From: UBA1422 sp041859095
GTDB lineage: Bacteria; Bacillota; Clostridia; Peptostreptococcales; Anaerovoracaceae
Direction of reading: 5' to 3'
DNA: 22,321 bases
Assembly: GCA_041859095.1 (NCBI GenBank)
Contig: JBHEKY010000030.1
Span: 1 to 22,321 of the forward strand
The position numbers were made by a program, and so were the translations under genes. Numbering within the stretch: the stretch's first letter is position 1; each line of letters opens with the position of its first letter. This document shows positions 1 to 8,900 of the stretch, in pieces. The notes under the pieces are model-generated. The model was not told where the DNA came from and did no database searches. It saw only the letters and a program-made list of their open reading frames with translations.

Positions 1-104
1 TTGGCTCTTTGACTAAATTTCTACATTATGAAGTTTTCAAGGTTCACTGCCCAGTCCAAAAGGCTTTTGGCCTTCTTTTCCGAGCGGTCGGCTTTTGCGA
101 GCCG
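1..104 (-). other. rRNA operon leader (16S gene inferred beyond the left edge)
   Basis: This is the transcribed leader downstream of two strong tandem promoters on the minus strand. At 32-45 it carries GAACCTTGAAAACT, close to the antitermination boxA-type element of Firmicutes rrn leaders. It also has short hairpins (CGGCT/AGCCG near 90-105, AAGGC/GCCTT near 60-75). No open frame here looks like a protein. The last bases before the edge (GTCAAAGAGCCAA read on the minus strand) resemble what precedes 16S rRNA in Clostridia. The 16S gene itself is not in the window, so the identity is inferred. Confidence 0.6.
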
Positions 105-110
105 TATGTT

Positions 111-139
111 ATTCTACTATCCTCGACCTACATTGTCAA
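111..139 (-). promoter_or_regulatory. Proximal promoter of inferred rRNA operon (P2)
   Basis: On the minus strand there is a perfect -35 TTGACA (134-139), a 17-base spacer and a -10 TAGAAT (111-116). The DNA just upstream (140-170) is A/T-rich and could act as an UP element. Transcription would start near 104 and run out of the window. It lies about 90 bases downstream of a second promoter of the same quality, the usual tandem layout of rrn operons. Confidence 0.75.
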
Positions 140-200
140 CAACTATTTTGGCTATTTTCATTGTTTTTTTGAGGTGTTGGTTAATAGCTCACAAGGGGAC

Positions 201-229
201 ATTATATACGATGTGACGCCAATTGTCAC
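201..229 (-). promoter_or_regulatory. Distal promoter of inferred rRNA operon (P1)
   Basis: On the minus strand there is a -35 GTGACA (224-229), a 17-base spacer and a perfect -10 TATAAT (201-206), giving a start near 194. The stretch 230-303 between it and the HD-domain gene shows no clear terminator or gene. Confidence 0.7.
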
Positions 230-303
230 CCCCGAGTCGTAAATAAATCCAACTATTTTTTGTCTACGAATTTGCTTCAATATAGACTTCATTATAAGCT
301 TCA

Positions 304-774
304 TTATTTGTGCCCTTTTGAGAGCCGCTCGTATCTGTCCGATTGTTCTTGTCGCTTGAAAGTTTGTCCATAGGAGGCATAATCGATTAGATCGGCATCC
401 TTAACAAGTTCTTCAAGTGGCGAACCCACTTCTCCCTTCTTGCTGTGGTTTGCCACGGCCAGGGCAATCATAGTGATTTCTTCTTCTGTAAATAAAGATG
501 TCTCTCTCAGAAAATGTTGTACCGGAATAGCCCCTGCCGGTCCATGATCTTCTTGGCTACCGGTAAGAATACGCCCAAAATCGTGCACTGCACAGGCACA
601 GGCAGAAAGATCGGAATCAAGACCCCGCTCTTCCGCCAGCAGGTAGCCCACTTTCGCACAACTGATCATATGGATACGTTCCCAATCCAAGGTTGGAGCA
701 TTTCTTCTGTCGATATGCTTATGCTCATCAATCGTCTTTAATATGGCCTGCTGAAGTGTGAATACTCTATTCAT
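304..774 (-). CDS. HD-domain phosphohydrolase family protein
   Basis: A 156-residue cytoplasmic protein with an HD-superfamily metal site: His35 (ERIHMISCAK), the HD pair at His64-Asp65 (AVHDFGRI), and a later NHS and VKDADLIDYA segment supplying the final Asp. HD proteins of this size are metal-dependent phosphohydrolases or nucleotidases; the substrate cannot be read from the sequence. The start is well supported by AAAGGAG 7 bases upstream of the ATG. The gene stands alone, diverging from the riboswitch-folT unit and lying just upstream of the rRNA promoters. No signal peptide or membrane segment is seen. Confidence 0.85.
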   Translation of the reverse strand: MNRVFTLQQAILKTIDEHKHIDRRNAPTLDWERIHMISCAKVGYLLAEERGLDSDLSACACAVHDFGRILTGSQEDHGPAGAIPVQHFLRETSLFTEEEITMIALAVANHSKKGEVGSPLEELVKDADLIDYASYGQTFKRQEQSDRYERLSKGHK

Positions 775-793
775 AAAATGGCTCCTTTAAAAC

Positions 794-822
794 TTGCATT
801 GGCATACTTCCTATGGTATATT
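794..822 (+). promoter_or_regulatory. Promoter of the riboswitch-folT transcript
   Basis: A -10 TATATT (817-822) is preceded by TGG, making an extended -10, and lies 17 bases after a weak -35 TTGCAT (794-799). The predicted start near 829 falls directly before the aptamer, which supports the call although the -35 is poor. Confidence 0.5.
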
Positions 823-830
823 GTCCTCAA

Positions 831-924
831 GTAGAGTAAATATCGAGCGTCAAGTGTCATAAGATGGGATGTAGCTTATGAACGAAAAGCACAGCTTACG
901 ATTCGATATTGCGTCCGCTACTAC
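831..924 (+). promoter_or_regulatory. Tetrahydrofolate (THF) riboswitch aptamer
   Basis: The sequence follows the known THF riboswitch consensus. P1 is GTAG (831-834) with CTAC (918-921). P2 is AATATCGA (839-846) with TCGATATT (903-910). A hairpin CATAAG/CTTATG (858-863, 874-879) encloses the conserved ATGGGATGT loop, which can form the pseudoknot with GCGTCCGC (911-918). The conserved AAGTGT and ACGAA joining segments are present. The family binds reduced folates and represses folate uptake or synthesis genes. The gene that follows is a folate ECF transporter S component, the classical target. Confidence 0.93.
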
Positions 925-982
925 ATTAAGGAAGCGAAAGCTCATTTCTCTTTAGTGTAGTGTCGCTAAGGATTGAAAGGAG
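918..982 (+). promoter_or_regulatory. Riboswitch expression platform: Shine-Dalgarno sequestor and anti-sequestor
   Basis: Two mutually exclusive pairings can be drawn. The sequestor pairs CTCATTTC (941-948) and CTTTAG (950-955) with GAAAGGAG (975-982) and CTAAGG (966-971), burying the AAAGGAG ribosome site. The anti-sequestor pairs ACTACATTAA (920-929) with 952-961 over 10 pairs and would free it. The anti-sequestor shares CTAC with aptamer stem P1, so ligand binding should favour the sequestor. This implies translational OFF control by THF. There is no U-tract, so it is not a terminator. Confidence 0.7.
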
Positions 983-991
983 TTTTTTATT

Positions 992-1501
992 TTGAACAAA
1001 AAATCATTTACAACCCAGTTGGTTGTCATGGCGCTATTGATTGCGCTGGAAATTATTTTAACCCGCTTCCTCTCTATCGAAACCCCAACCTTACGGATTG
1101 GGTTCGGCTTTCTCCCTGTAGCCATTATGGCCATCTTGTATGGACCCTGGTGGACCGGTGCAGCGGGTATTGTAGGCGATCTGGTTGGTATGACTTTGAT
1201 GCCAAAAGCAGCATTTTTCCCTGGTTTCACCCTGACCGCCTTCCTTACAGGTATAATTTTTGGTCTCATATTATATAAGAAACCTATCACCTGGAAAAGG
1301 GCAATGGTTGCTGCTCTGGCTGTGAATGTCATTTGTTCCCTGTTGTTGGATACCATTTGGCTTTCGATGATGTATGGGGACAGTTTTATGGTCTTATTGC
1401 CCATGAGGCTAATTAAGGTAATCATCATGATTCCGATAGAAACCATTTTGATTTATACCATATGGACACGGGCTATCAGCAAAGTCATCAAAACCAATTA
1501 A
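992..1501 (+). CDS. folT: Folate ECF transporter substrate-binding (S) component FolT
   Basis: A 169-residue, very hydrophobic integral membrane protein with about five to six membrane segments, matching the folate-specific S components of energy-coupling factor transporters. Typical features are the N-terminal TTQLVVMALLIALEIILTRF helix and the TLRIGFGFLPVAI and GDLVGM segments. It captures folate and needs a shared EcfA/A'/T module that must be encoded elsewhere. The start is TTG, 9 bases after AAAGGAG (976-982), and is fixed by the riboswitch platform. The THF riboswitch in its leader is independent support for the substrate. Its TAA overlaps the stop codon of convergent rqcP. Confidence 0.93.
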   Translation: MNKKSFTTQLVVMALLIALEIILTRFLSIETPTLRIGFGFLPVAIMAILYGPWWTGAAGIVGDLVGMTLMPKAAFFPGFTLTAFLTGIIFGLILYKKPITWKRAMVAALAVNVICSLLLDTIWLSMMYGDSFMVLLPMRLIKVIIMIPIETILIYTIWTRAISKVIKTN

Positions 1502-1737
1502 ATCACTTCATACATGTCTGTAGCGTCCTCTTTGCGTGGAGACTCAATAACCTCGGTGACCCGTATATTCAGTTCTTTGTTTCCAAACTGAATAAGAATG
1601 GTGTCACCGATTTTTATTTCTACGCCCGGCTTTGCCACACGCCCGTTCACCATAATTCGTCCCTGCTCGCATGCTTCCTTTGCGATGGTTCTGCGTTTGA
1701 TGATTCTGGCATTCTTTAAATACTTGTCTATTCTCAT
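1498..1737 (-). CDS. rqcP: S4-domain ribosome-quality-control protein RqcP (YabO/HslR family)
   Basis: A 79-residue protein that is almost entirely one S4 RNA-binding domain (MRIDKYLKNARIIKRR through GDTILI). In Bacillus, RqcP binds stalled 50S-peptidyl-tRNA complexes and helps RqcH add alanine tails. The start at 1737 is chosen because the family begins MRIDKYL and GGGGGA lies just upstream; a longer frame to 1767 would run into the hup terminator. It follows mazG and hup as in the Bacillus yabN-yabO region, but yabP, yabQ and divIC, which normally follow, are absent. It sits beyond the hup terminator, so it relies on read-through or an unseen promoter. Confidence 0.92.
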   Translation of the reverse strand: MRIDKYLKNARIIKRRTIAKEACEQGRIMVNGRVAKPGVEIKIGDTILIQFGNKELNIRVTEVIESPRKEDATDMYEVI

Positions 1738-1746
1738 ATTTCCCCC

Positions 1747-1781
1747 TAAAAAACAAATAAGGGGCAACCATGTTGCCCCTT
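1747..1781 (-). terminator. Rho-independent terminator after hup
   Basis: A perfect 10-pair inverted repeat, AAGGGGCAAC (1759-1768) and GTTGCCCCTT (1772-1781), with a 3-base loop. On the minus strand it is followed by ATTTGTTTTTT. It lies between hup and rqcP and should partly separate their expression. Confidence 0.85.
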
Positions 1782-1793
1782 GATTGATTCGGA

Positions 1794-2072
1794 TTATTTG
1801 TTTACAGAGTCCTTCAAAGCTTTGCCTGCTTTGAACACAGGAGCTTTTGATGCTGCGATTTCAATGGTTTCGCCCGGTTTTCTGGGGTTTCTGCCAGTTC
1901 TGGCTTTTCTATTTCTTACTTCAAAGGTTCCAAAACCGATCAGTTGGACCTTTTCGTCTTTTTTGAGTGCATCTTCGATAGCGCCCATGGTTGCATTGAC
2001 AGCTGCCTCTGCATCCTTTTTGATGAAACCGGTTTTTTCTGCTACTGCAGCGATTAATTCAGCTTTGTTCAT
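1794..2072 (-). CDS. hup: HU-family DNA-binding protein
   Basis: A 92-residue histone-like protein of normal length that binds and bends DNA as a homodimer and compacts the nucleoid. Hallmarks are MNKAELIAAVAEKTGF, the central VQLIGFGTFEVRNRKARTGRNP stretch containing the DNA-binding beta-arm, and the GKALKDSVN end. The start at 2072 is chosen over an upstream in-frame ATG at 2090 because GAGGAGGA precedes it and the family starts MNKAEL. It follows mazG by 48 bases and is closed by a strong terminator, so it may be the end of the long upstream operon. I see no convincing promoter of its own in the gap. Confidence 0.95.
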   Translation of the reverse strand: MNKAELIAAVAEKTGFIKKDAEAAVNATMGAIEDALKKDEKVQLIGFGTFEVRNRKARTGRNPRKPGETIEIAASKAPVFKAGKALKDSVNK

Positions 2073-2120
2073 AGTAAAATTCCTCCTCAAAAAAATAATT
2101 CTTTGCTCTGCGTCATGCGC

Positions 2121-2954
2121 TTACTTGGTCTTTTGTTCAAGTCTTTTGGCTTCTTCCCAGATTATATCCATTTCGTCCAGCCCCATCTCATCTAAAGACA
2201 CACCCCTTGCTTCAACTGTTGCTTCAATGTGCCGGAACCTTCTGATGAACTTCTCAATGGTAGCCTCTAAAGCCGCCTCAGGATTAACCTTCATAAACCT
2301 TGAAACATTGACGACGGAAAATAATAAATCTCCCAATTCCTCTGCAGTTCGCTCCCGATCTCCCGATTGATACGCTCCCTGCAATTCCATCAGCTCTTCG
2401 CTGACTTTGTTGAGTGCACCAGAAGCGTCTTTCCAGTCGAACCCGACACGTGATGCCTTCTCCTGCACTTTTCGGCTTCTGATCAAAGCCGGTAATGCCT
2501 TCGGCACTCCTTCGAGTAGTTCTGAATGACTTGCGTTCAAGTACTCTCCACGCTTAATATTCTCCCATTTTTCAAGGACTTTGTCAACAGTTTTAGATTC
2601 AACATCAGAAAAAACATGTGGATGTCGTCGAATCATTTTTTCACATTCTTCGTTTACCAAATCAGTATAATTGAAGACCCCGGTTTCGTTTGCCAAAGAG
2701 GCGTGAAATATAATTTGAAGCAATACATCCCCAAGTTCCTCTTTGAGATTATCCATATCCTGATTGTCAATGGCTTCCGCTACCTCGTATACTTCTTCGA
2801 TGATACAAGCCCTAAGACTAGTATGAGTCTGTTCCCTATCCCAAGGGCATTCAACCCTTAAAAGTTCTACGATGTCCCGTAGTCTAATAAAGGCATCGAT
2901 GTCGGTTTCAGCGGTCATTCGAAGACAATCTTTTTTTATTTTCTGTTCTGTCAT
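2121..2954 (-). CDS. mazG: Nucleoside triphosphate pyrophosphohydrolase MazG
   Basis: A 277-residue protein with two MazG domains. The first has CPWDREQTH, then EEVYEVAEA and EELGDVLLQ (ExxE...ExxD metal ligands), with RRHPHVF at its end. The second has SEELMELQGA and EELGDLLFSVVNVSRF. MazG hydrolyses NTPs or dNTPs to monophosphate plus pyrophosphate, clearing abnormal nucleotides. Bacillus YabN carries an extra N-terminal tetrapyrrole methylase domain; this copy lacks it and is E. coli-like in length. The ATG follows AGGTGA, 7 bases downstream of the flippase stop, so it is co-transcribed with that gene. Confidence 0.95.
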   Translation of the reverse strand: MTEQKIKKDCLRMTAETDIDAFIRLRDIVELLRVECPWDREQTHTSLRACIIEEVYEVAEAIDNQDMDNLKEELGDVLLQIIFHASLANETGVFNYTDLVNEECEKMIRRHPHVFSDVESKTVDKVLEKWENIKRGEYLNASHSELLEGVPKALPALIRSRKVQEKASRVGFDWKDASGALNKVSEELMELQGAYQSGDRERTAEELGDLLFSVVNVSRFMKVNPEAALEATIEKFIRRFRHIEATVEARGVSLDEMGLDEMDIIWEEAKRLEQKTK

Positions 2955-2961
2955 TTTTCAC

Positions 2962-4596
2962 CTATCTAATAAAGCGACCAAACATCTTAAGAAGTTTATT
3001 CCCCTTCGGCAATTTGACCAACTCATCCCTTGAAATGGTTTTTGTCACGACAATCATAACGCCGTATAATAGCACGCCAATTAGAACAGCAATCAATGTA
3101 GGGATGGTGTTGCTATCAATCCACAAGCGAATCAATTCATACACACCTTTACAGGTGAGCCCCATAACGGCTGCTGCCACGAAAGTTCTTCCAAATGTTT
3201 TACCGATTCGGATTGTAGCTCCGGTGTACTTCCTTACCGCAAAAAGATTTAGCACCCCTGCGACTGCAAAGGCTACAACCGTTCCAACTGCTGCTCCTTG
3301 AATATTAATAGAAGGAATTGCTGTCAGAACCCATGTAATAACTATTTTTAGTGAAACACCAATCATTAGGTTCCGGACAGGTATGGCTTGTTTACCCACA
3401 CCTTGCAATACACTGGTTAAAGTCTGCGATGCCGACAAGAAAAAGATGCCTGCAGACATAGTAAATAGGATTTCGGAGGCACTGACTGCGCTTTCTACCT
3501 GAGCTGGGTAAATCAACAACATGATAGGTCTGGATAATGCCATCAATCCTGCTGCACATGGAAATCCAATAATACAGGAAAGCCGAATTCCCAAGGATAT
3601 ATTTTCTTTTAGTGCAAAGGTATCTCCTAATCTATGCGCTGCTGAAATCAATGGCACCAGGCTGATGGCAACAGCATAAACCAGAACTTGTGGCAAATAT
3701 ACTAAAGAACCAACAAACCCACCAAGTTGACCGTAAAGACCTTTGGCTTCTTCATATCCAATTCCTGCATCCTGTAATCTACCAATGACGATGGTTACAT
3801 CCACTAAGTTGGTAATTGGCATAATTGCCGCACCAATGGTAATGGGTACAGCAATAATCATAATACGCTTTAATATGAGTCCTGTTGATTCAAATGCTTC
3901 ATCATGGCTATGGCTGATTCTCCAATGGATTGTTTTTTTGCTTAACGCATAAACCAAAAGGATAATCACCAATCCGCCAATTGACCCGGCTGTGGCACCA
4001 AATGCTGCGCCTGCAGCGCCTCGTTCAAATGCGTCATATTTAGCCGTGAAACTCGATCCGCCTGCTAGATTAAATAACATGTACGCAAGGGTCAATCCGA
4101 CGATCACTCGGAAAAACTGTTCAACGATTTGAGAAATAGCGGTGGGTCGCATGTTTTGCATGCCTTGAAAATATCCTCTCAATGCAGCCATCGTTGGTAC
4201 AAAAATCAAACAAGGAGCAATGGCGCGCATTGCCAATTCCGCCTGAGGATTGTTCACAAGCTCTGATATTTGTGGTGCGAATACAAATAGTACCACAAAG
4301 GATAATACTCCAATCCCCCCCATTAGCCCAAATGATATCCGATATACTTTGTGCGCTTCTCCATAGTGTCCTACCGCAATCCGCTCAGATACCATCTTTG
4401 AGATGGCTATGGGGATGCCCGCAGTAGCAAGGACCAAAAAGAAATTGTATATATAGTAAGCTGGGTTATAATTGGCCATGCCAATATCACCGATCCAATT
4501 CACCAGTGGAATCCGGAAAATCGCGCCAAGTACTTTCACTAAAAGTCCTGCCGCGCCCAGCGTTGCCGCTCCTTTGATAAGGGTTCCTCTCGTCAT
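2962..4596 (-). CDS. SpoVB/YabM-like polysaccharide flippase (MVF superfamily)
   Basis: A 544-residue integral membrane protein with about fourteen hydrophobic helices spread over its whole length and no soluble domain. It resembles the MurJ/SpoVB/Wzx-like lipid-linked saccharide flippases (KGAATLGAAGLLVKVLGAIFR start, then RIPLVNWIG and AALRGYFQGMQNM motifs). Homologues export lipid-linked cell wall or cortex precursors. Its position directly before mazG matches Bacillus yabM. The start follows GGAGGAAAT. It lies 10 bases after the deaminase gene and 7 before mazG. Whether it acts in vegetative wall, capsule or spore cortex synthesis cannot be decided here. Confidence 0.9.
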   Translation of the reverse strand: MTRGTLIKGAATLGAAGLLVKVLGAIFRIPLVNWIGDIGMANYNPAYYIYNFFLVLATAGIPIAISKMVSERIAVGHYGEAHKVYRISFGLMGGIGVLSFVVLFVFAPQISELVNNPQAELAMRAIAPCLIFVPTMAALRGYFQGMQNMRPTAISQIVEQFFRVIVGLTLAYMLFNLAGGSSFTAKYDAFERGAAGAAFGATAGSIGGLVIILLVYALSKKTIHWRISHSHDEAFESTGLILKRIMIIAVPITIGAAIMPITNLVDVTIVIGRLQDAGIGYEEAKGLYGQLGGFVGSLVYLPQVLVYAVAISLVPLISAAHRLGDTFALKENISLGIRLSCIIGFPCAAGLMALSRPIMLLIYPAQVESAVSASEILFTMSAGIFFLSASQTLTSVLQGVGKQAIPVRNLMIGVSLKIVITWVLTAIPSINIQGAAVGTVVAFAVAGVLNLFAVRKYTGATIRIGKTFGRTFVAAAVMGLTCKGVYELIRLWIDSNTIPTLIAVLIGVLLYGVMIVVTKTISRDELVKLPKGNKLLKMFGRFIR

Positions 4597-4606
4597 ATTT
4601 CCTCCG

Positions 4607-5899
4607 TTATGCTAAGGCGTTCAGAATGTCCTGAACTGATTTTTCTGCCTGGTAGATTACTTTTTCTAGATCTAATGTAAGAAACTCTCCGTTGCGATAC
4701 AGTACCTTCCCATCAACCATTGTCATCACCACGTCGCTACCCGAAGCAGCCAACACAACATTGCTTATCAAATCATGGGCTGGATGCATAGACGGTCCGC
4801 CAATATCCAACATAATCAAATCCGCTTTATAACCGACTTTTAGAATCCCCGTGTCAAATCTTCCTTGAGAAATTGCACCATTTCTGGTGGCTACGGTCAG
4901 TACTTCTTCAGGGGATACAGAGGTCAGTCGATTGTGTATACCTTTTGGCAACAACGCGAAAAACTTCATATCTTCCATATAATTCAAACTGTTATTGCTA
5001 GCTACACCATCTGTTCCCAACGCGACATTAATGCCTTTATCAAATAATTTGGGTACATTGCAAGTGCCACTGGAAAGCTTAATATTGCTAATTGGATTGC
5101 AGGCTACTGTCACTTTTTTTTGTTTGAGAATATCGAAATCCTCATCTTCCAACCAGACGCAATGTGCAGCAGTAGCTGAAATGTCAAAGAAGCCACAATC
5201 GTTTAAATATGCCGTAGGGGTACGTCCACCGTGTCTTTGTTTGCATTCTTCATGCTCTCGCTGAGTTTCTGATACATGCACATGTACATTGCAGCCCACT
5301 TCCGCTGCGTACTCCGCCAATTGTCTTACGGTTCGCTCATCAGAAGTATACTCAGCATGCAAACTCATATCAATGCGGACTTTACCTTCACCGGCTCCGT
5401 GAAATTGTTCAAACAATGCTCGGGATTCTTTGCCGGAATCCAATGTCCACAAATCTCCTCCCACGAAGTTTGTAACACCACGTCCAATATTGTTTTTAAC
5501 ACCTGTCTCGAGGATGGCTCGTGCCATATCTTCACAAAAGTAGTACATATCTGTGGTTGATGCTATGCCAAACCGAACGGATTCTGCAATCGCCAGCATC
5601 ATCCCCCAATAAACTTTTTCGGCGTCCAGTTTTGCTTCAAAGGGAAATATTTTTTTTGTCAGCCAGTCCTGAAGGTTCAAGTTCTCTCCGTAGCCACGAA
5701 GCAAAGTCATGGGTGAGTGGGCATGGCAATTAAAAAAGCCGGGCATCAACAATCTGTTCTTCCCGTCTGTTTCATCACCAAAATGTTCCATCGGTGGTTT
5801 GTCCCCAATGTAGGAGATAATGTCCCCTTCTGTAGCGACATACATATTCCTTTGAATCTGCATTTGCTCATTTACTATAGTAATATTTTTAAACAACAT
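4607..5899 (-). CDS. mtaD: Amidohydrolase, 5-methylthioadenosine/S-adenosylhomocysteine deaminase type
   Basis: A 430-residue metal-dependent amidohydrolase of the MTA/SAH deaminase group. Metal and catalytic residues are visible: His59 and His61 (NCHAHSPM), His208 (HVHVSET, with Glu211), His246 (AAHCVWL) and Asp297 (LGTDGVASNN). The LLRGYGENLNLQDWL and NPISNIKLSSG segments are typical. Family members deaminate MTA, SAH or adenosine to inosine forms in methyl-thio salvage; exact substrate is uncertain, since guanine or chlorohydrolase-like members share these motifs. The gene takes the place between mfd and the flippase that spoVT occupies in Bacillus. The Shine-Dalgarno is weak (AGGTAG). Confidence 0.85.
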   Translation of the reverse strand: MLFKNITIVNEQMQIQRNMYVATEGDIISYIGDKPPMEHFGDETDGKNRLLMPGFFNCHAHSPMTLLRGYGENLNLQDWLTKKIFPFEAKLDAEKVYWGMMLAIAESVRFGIASTTDMYYFCEDMARAILETGVKNNIGRGVTNFVGGDLWTLDSGKESRALFEQFHGAGEGKVRIDMSLHAEYTSDERTVRQLAEYAAEVGCNVHVHVSETQREHEECKQRHGGRTPTAYLNDCGFFDISATAAHCVWLEDEDFDILKQKKVTVACNPISNIKLSSGTCNVPKLFDKGINVALGTDGVASNNSLNYMEDMKFFALLPKGIHNRLTSVSPEEVLTVATRNGAISQGRFDTGILKVGYKADLIMLDIGGPSMHPAHDLISNVVLAASGSDVVMTMVDGKVLYRNGEFLTLDLEKVIYQAEKSVQDILNALA

Positions 5900-5937
5900 G
5901 GCAACTACCTATTCCTTCTCCAACAATATGGAAATAA

Positions 5938-8900
5938 TTATATCATACTCTCGTTCTCTTTGACCAGCATCAGCAAATCAATCATCTGGTCCAGGGTTTT
6001 TCCTCCGTGTCTGTTGACCCGCTTCATGCCAAGGCTCTGCCCCAAAGACTGTATCAGTGAAATCCGAATCAAATTTTCGGTTTCTTCAGGGATCTCCCCG
6101 AAACGGTCAATTAACTCACTGCGAATTTCTGCCATGTTTAGTTGGCTACTAATAGCTGAAATCTTTTTGTACATTTCCAGTTTCAGCACTTCATCTTCAA
6201 TATAAGTAGATGGGATATAGGCCTCTACTCGAATGTCCACCACAGTCTCTACAGATTTCGTCGGAATGAATTCTCCTTGCAACCCGCGAACAGCTTGTTC
6301 TACTAGCTTACAATATAGTTCATACCCGATGTTGACGATATGTCCATGTTGCTCAGTACCCAACAAGTTTCCTGCACCCCGGATTTCTAAATCCCGCATA
6401 GCGATTTTAAACCCAGCGCCAAATTCAGTAAACTCCCGGATTGCGCGCAGGCGCTTGTCTGCAACTTCGCTGAGCACTTTGTCTTTTCGGTGCATCAGGT
6501 ATGCATATGCCAATTTATTGGAGCGACCGACCCTGCCACGCAGTTGATATAACTGGGATAATCCGAATTTGTCTGCATCTAAAATAATCACCGTGTTCAC
6601 ATTAGGTATATCAATCCCGTTTTCGATGATGGTTGTGGCGATGAGGATATCCCCGTTGCCTGCCATAAAGTTCATCATCACATCTTCTAGGGCATGCTCG
6701 TTCATCCGGCCATGCCCGACTAAGATTTCTCTGCCTGGCACAAGTTTGTTGATATGTTCGGCGACTCGATAAATTCCACTAATCCGGTTGCAAATAACAA
6801 ATACCTGCCCTCCCCGGTCCATCTCACGCTGAATAGCCTCAGAAATAACATAATCATCTTGCTCCAGCACATATGTTTGCACGGGATATCTTTCTTCTGG
6901 TGGTTCTTCAATGAGGCTCATGTCCCTTATTCCCAATAGTGACATATGAAGGGTTCTTGGAATTGGCGTCGCGGATAAGGTTAACACATCCACGTTCTCT
7001 CGCAGTTTTTTGATGGCTTCTTTATGCTGTACCCCAAAGCGCTGTTCTTCATCAATAATCAATAGCCCCAGATCTTTGAATGTCACATCCTGTGATAAAA
7101 GTCGGTGGGTTCCAATAACAATGTCGACGGTGCCATTCCTTAGTTTCGCTAGAATCTGAGTTTGTTGTGCTTCCGTCTTAAACCGAGAGAGCATCTCTAC
7201 GGTAAAGGGAAATTTCTCAAAACGATCCTTAAGGGTATGATAATGCTGGCTTGCAAGAATTGTAGTTGGCACCAACAGTGCCACTTGTTTTCCTTCTGCA
7301 GCACATTTGAACATTGCACGTGCAGCTACCTCTGTTTTCCCGTAACCCACATCGCCACAAAGCAATCTGTCCATGGCGAGAGGTCGTTCCATATCCAACT
7401 TGATTTCTTCAATACAAGTGAGCTGGTCCTCTGTTTCTTCAAATGGAAAACTGTCCTCAAATTCTCTTTGCCACACCGTGTCCGGACTGAACTGATATCC
7501 GCCTCTGGCTTGCCTTGCTGCGGATACTTCGAGCAACTCGCGTGCCATATTTTCAATGGCAACCTTGGCCTTAGCCCGCGTATTTTTCCACTCATTTCCT
7601 GCCAGCCTATTTATTTTTGGGGTCACCGCATCGGCACCCATATATTTTTGAATCAGATTCATCTGGTCAACAGGTACATAAAGGGTGTCATTTCCGGCAT
7701 ACTCCACCTTCATGTAATCCTTAATCATACCCTGCACTGTCAGCTGCTCAATCCCAATGAATTTTCCAATTCCGTGACTGTCATGCACCACAAAATCGCC
7801 CTGGCTTATATCTGTAAAGCTTTTTATTGGTTGACCTTTCGCATTGCCACGAAAACCCTTGCGCCTATATTTCTGGTTTCCAAAAATATCTCCATCGGTG
7901 ATGATACAGATTTTTTCTTCTGGGAAAACCATGCCGGAAGTAAGGACTCCGCTCTTGACCCAGACACGCTCGGAAAGCCCTTCCCGTTGGAGGAAATGCA
8001 CCATGTTGGACTTTCGCTCGTCTGAAGAACAGACTATGGTAATTTTATATCCTTCCTCCAGGCTTTTTCGAATCTCACGCTCCAAAATGTCCAGCTTTCC
8101 ATTAAAGGATATCCCCTGACGACTGGCAATGTTTCGGGTGGTCGCTAATTTACCGATTTCTTTGGGCTCCACCGGATATGGTGAGAGCAAGAATAGTTGA
8201 TCGGCTCGGTATAATTCCAGATATTCTTTTCGGCCTGGGAAACGAGCCAAATCCGAAGCCACCACCTGGCCTTTTTCAAGAAAAATTTCAAAGTCACGAT
8301 GGAATGTACGGGTATATCGTTCAACGGTTTCCAGGCATTTATTTGGATCCTCAATAATTACAATCCCCTGGCTCATATAGTCCGCCAGTTGCATTGTCAC
8401 ATCATAGAAATCGTCCAGATAGCTTTCCAGGAGCTGCAGATTGCTTCTCGTCTGAATTGAGTCCAACAATTCTTCCTGCCGTTCCGGCAGGTTCTTGTAA
8501 CGATGCTGAATGCTTTTTTCTGCCTGCCGGAAGACGTCGTCGTCTCCTATGACTAGCTCGGCGGGGACGATTATAATCTCCGCCAGTATCCTGCCGGAAC
8601 GTTGTGTTTCCGGATCGAAACACCGTATGGTTTCAATCTCAGTGTCAAAAAACTCCGTTCGAACCGGCTGTTCCTGGTCAGGTGGAAAAATATCCATCAG
8701 TCCACCCCGGATACAGAATTGTCCTTTTGCATATACCATAGGAACACGTTCGTACCCCATATATACAAGTGATTTTGCCAATGCGTCCCGGTTCAGTTCG
8801 GTTCCTACTTTGAGGGTTTGGACGTTGGATAGGAACAAATCTCTGGGCGGTAGTTTTTTGATCACTTGATTGGCGGGCGCGACAACAACACAGGGCTCTC

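Noticed and set aside
9..242. Open frame of 77 codons on the plus strand at the left edge
   Set aside because: No ribosome site, no recognisable protein features, and it lies antisense to rRNA-type promoters and leader.
1780..2370. Open frame of 196 codons on the plus strand
   Set aside because: Runs opposite to hup and mazG, which are certain; low-complexity Ser/Ala-rich translation typical of a shadow frame.
7162..8025. Long open frame of 287 codons on the plus strand
   Set aside because: It is antisense to well-supported mfd coding sequence, has no family resemblance and an unlikely composition.
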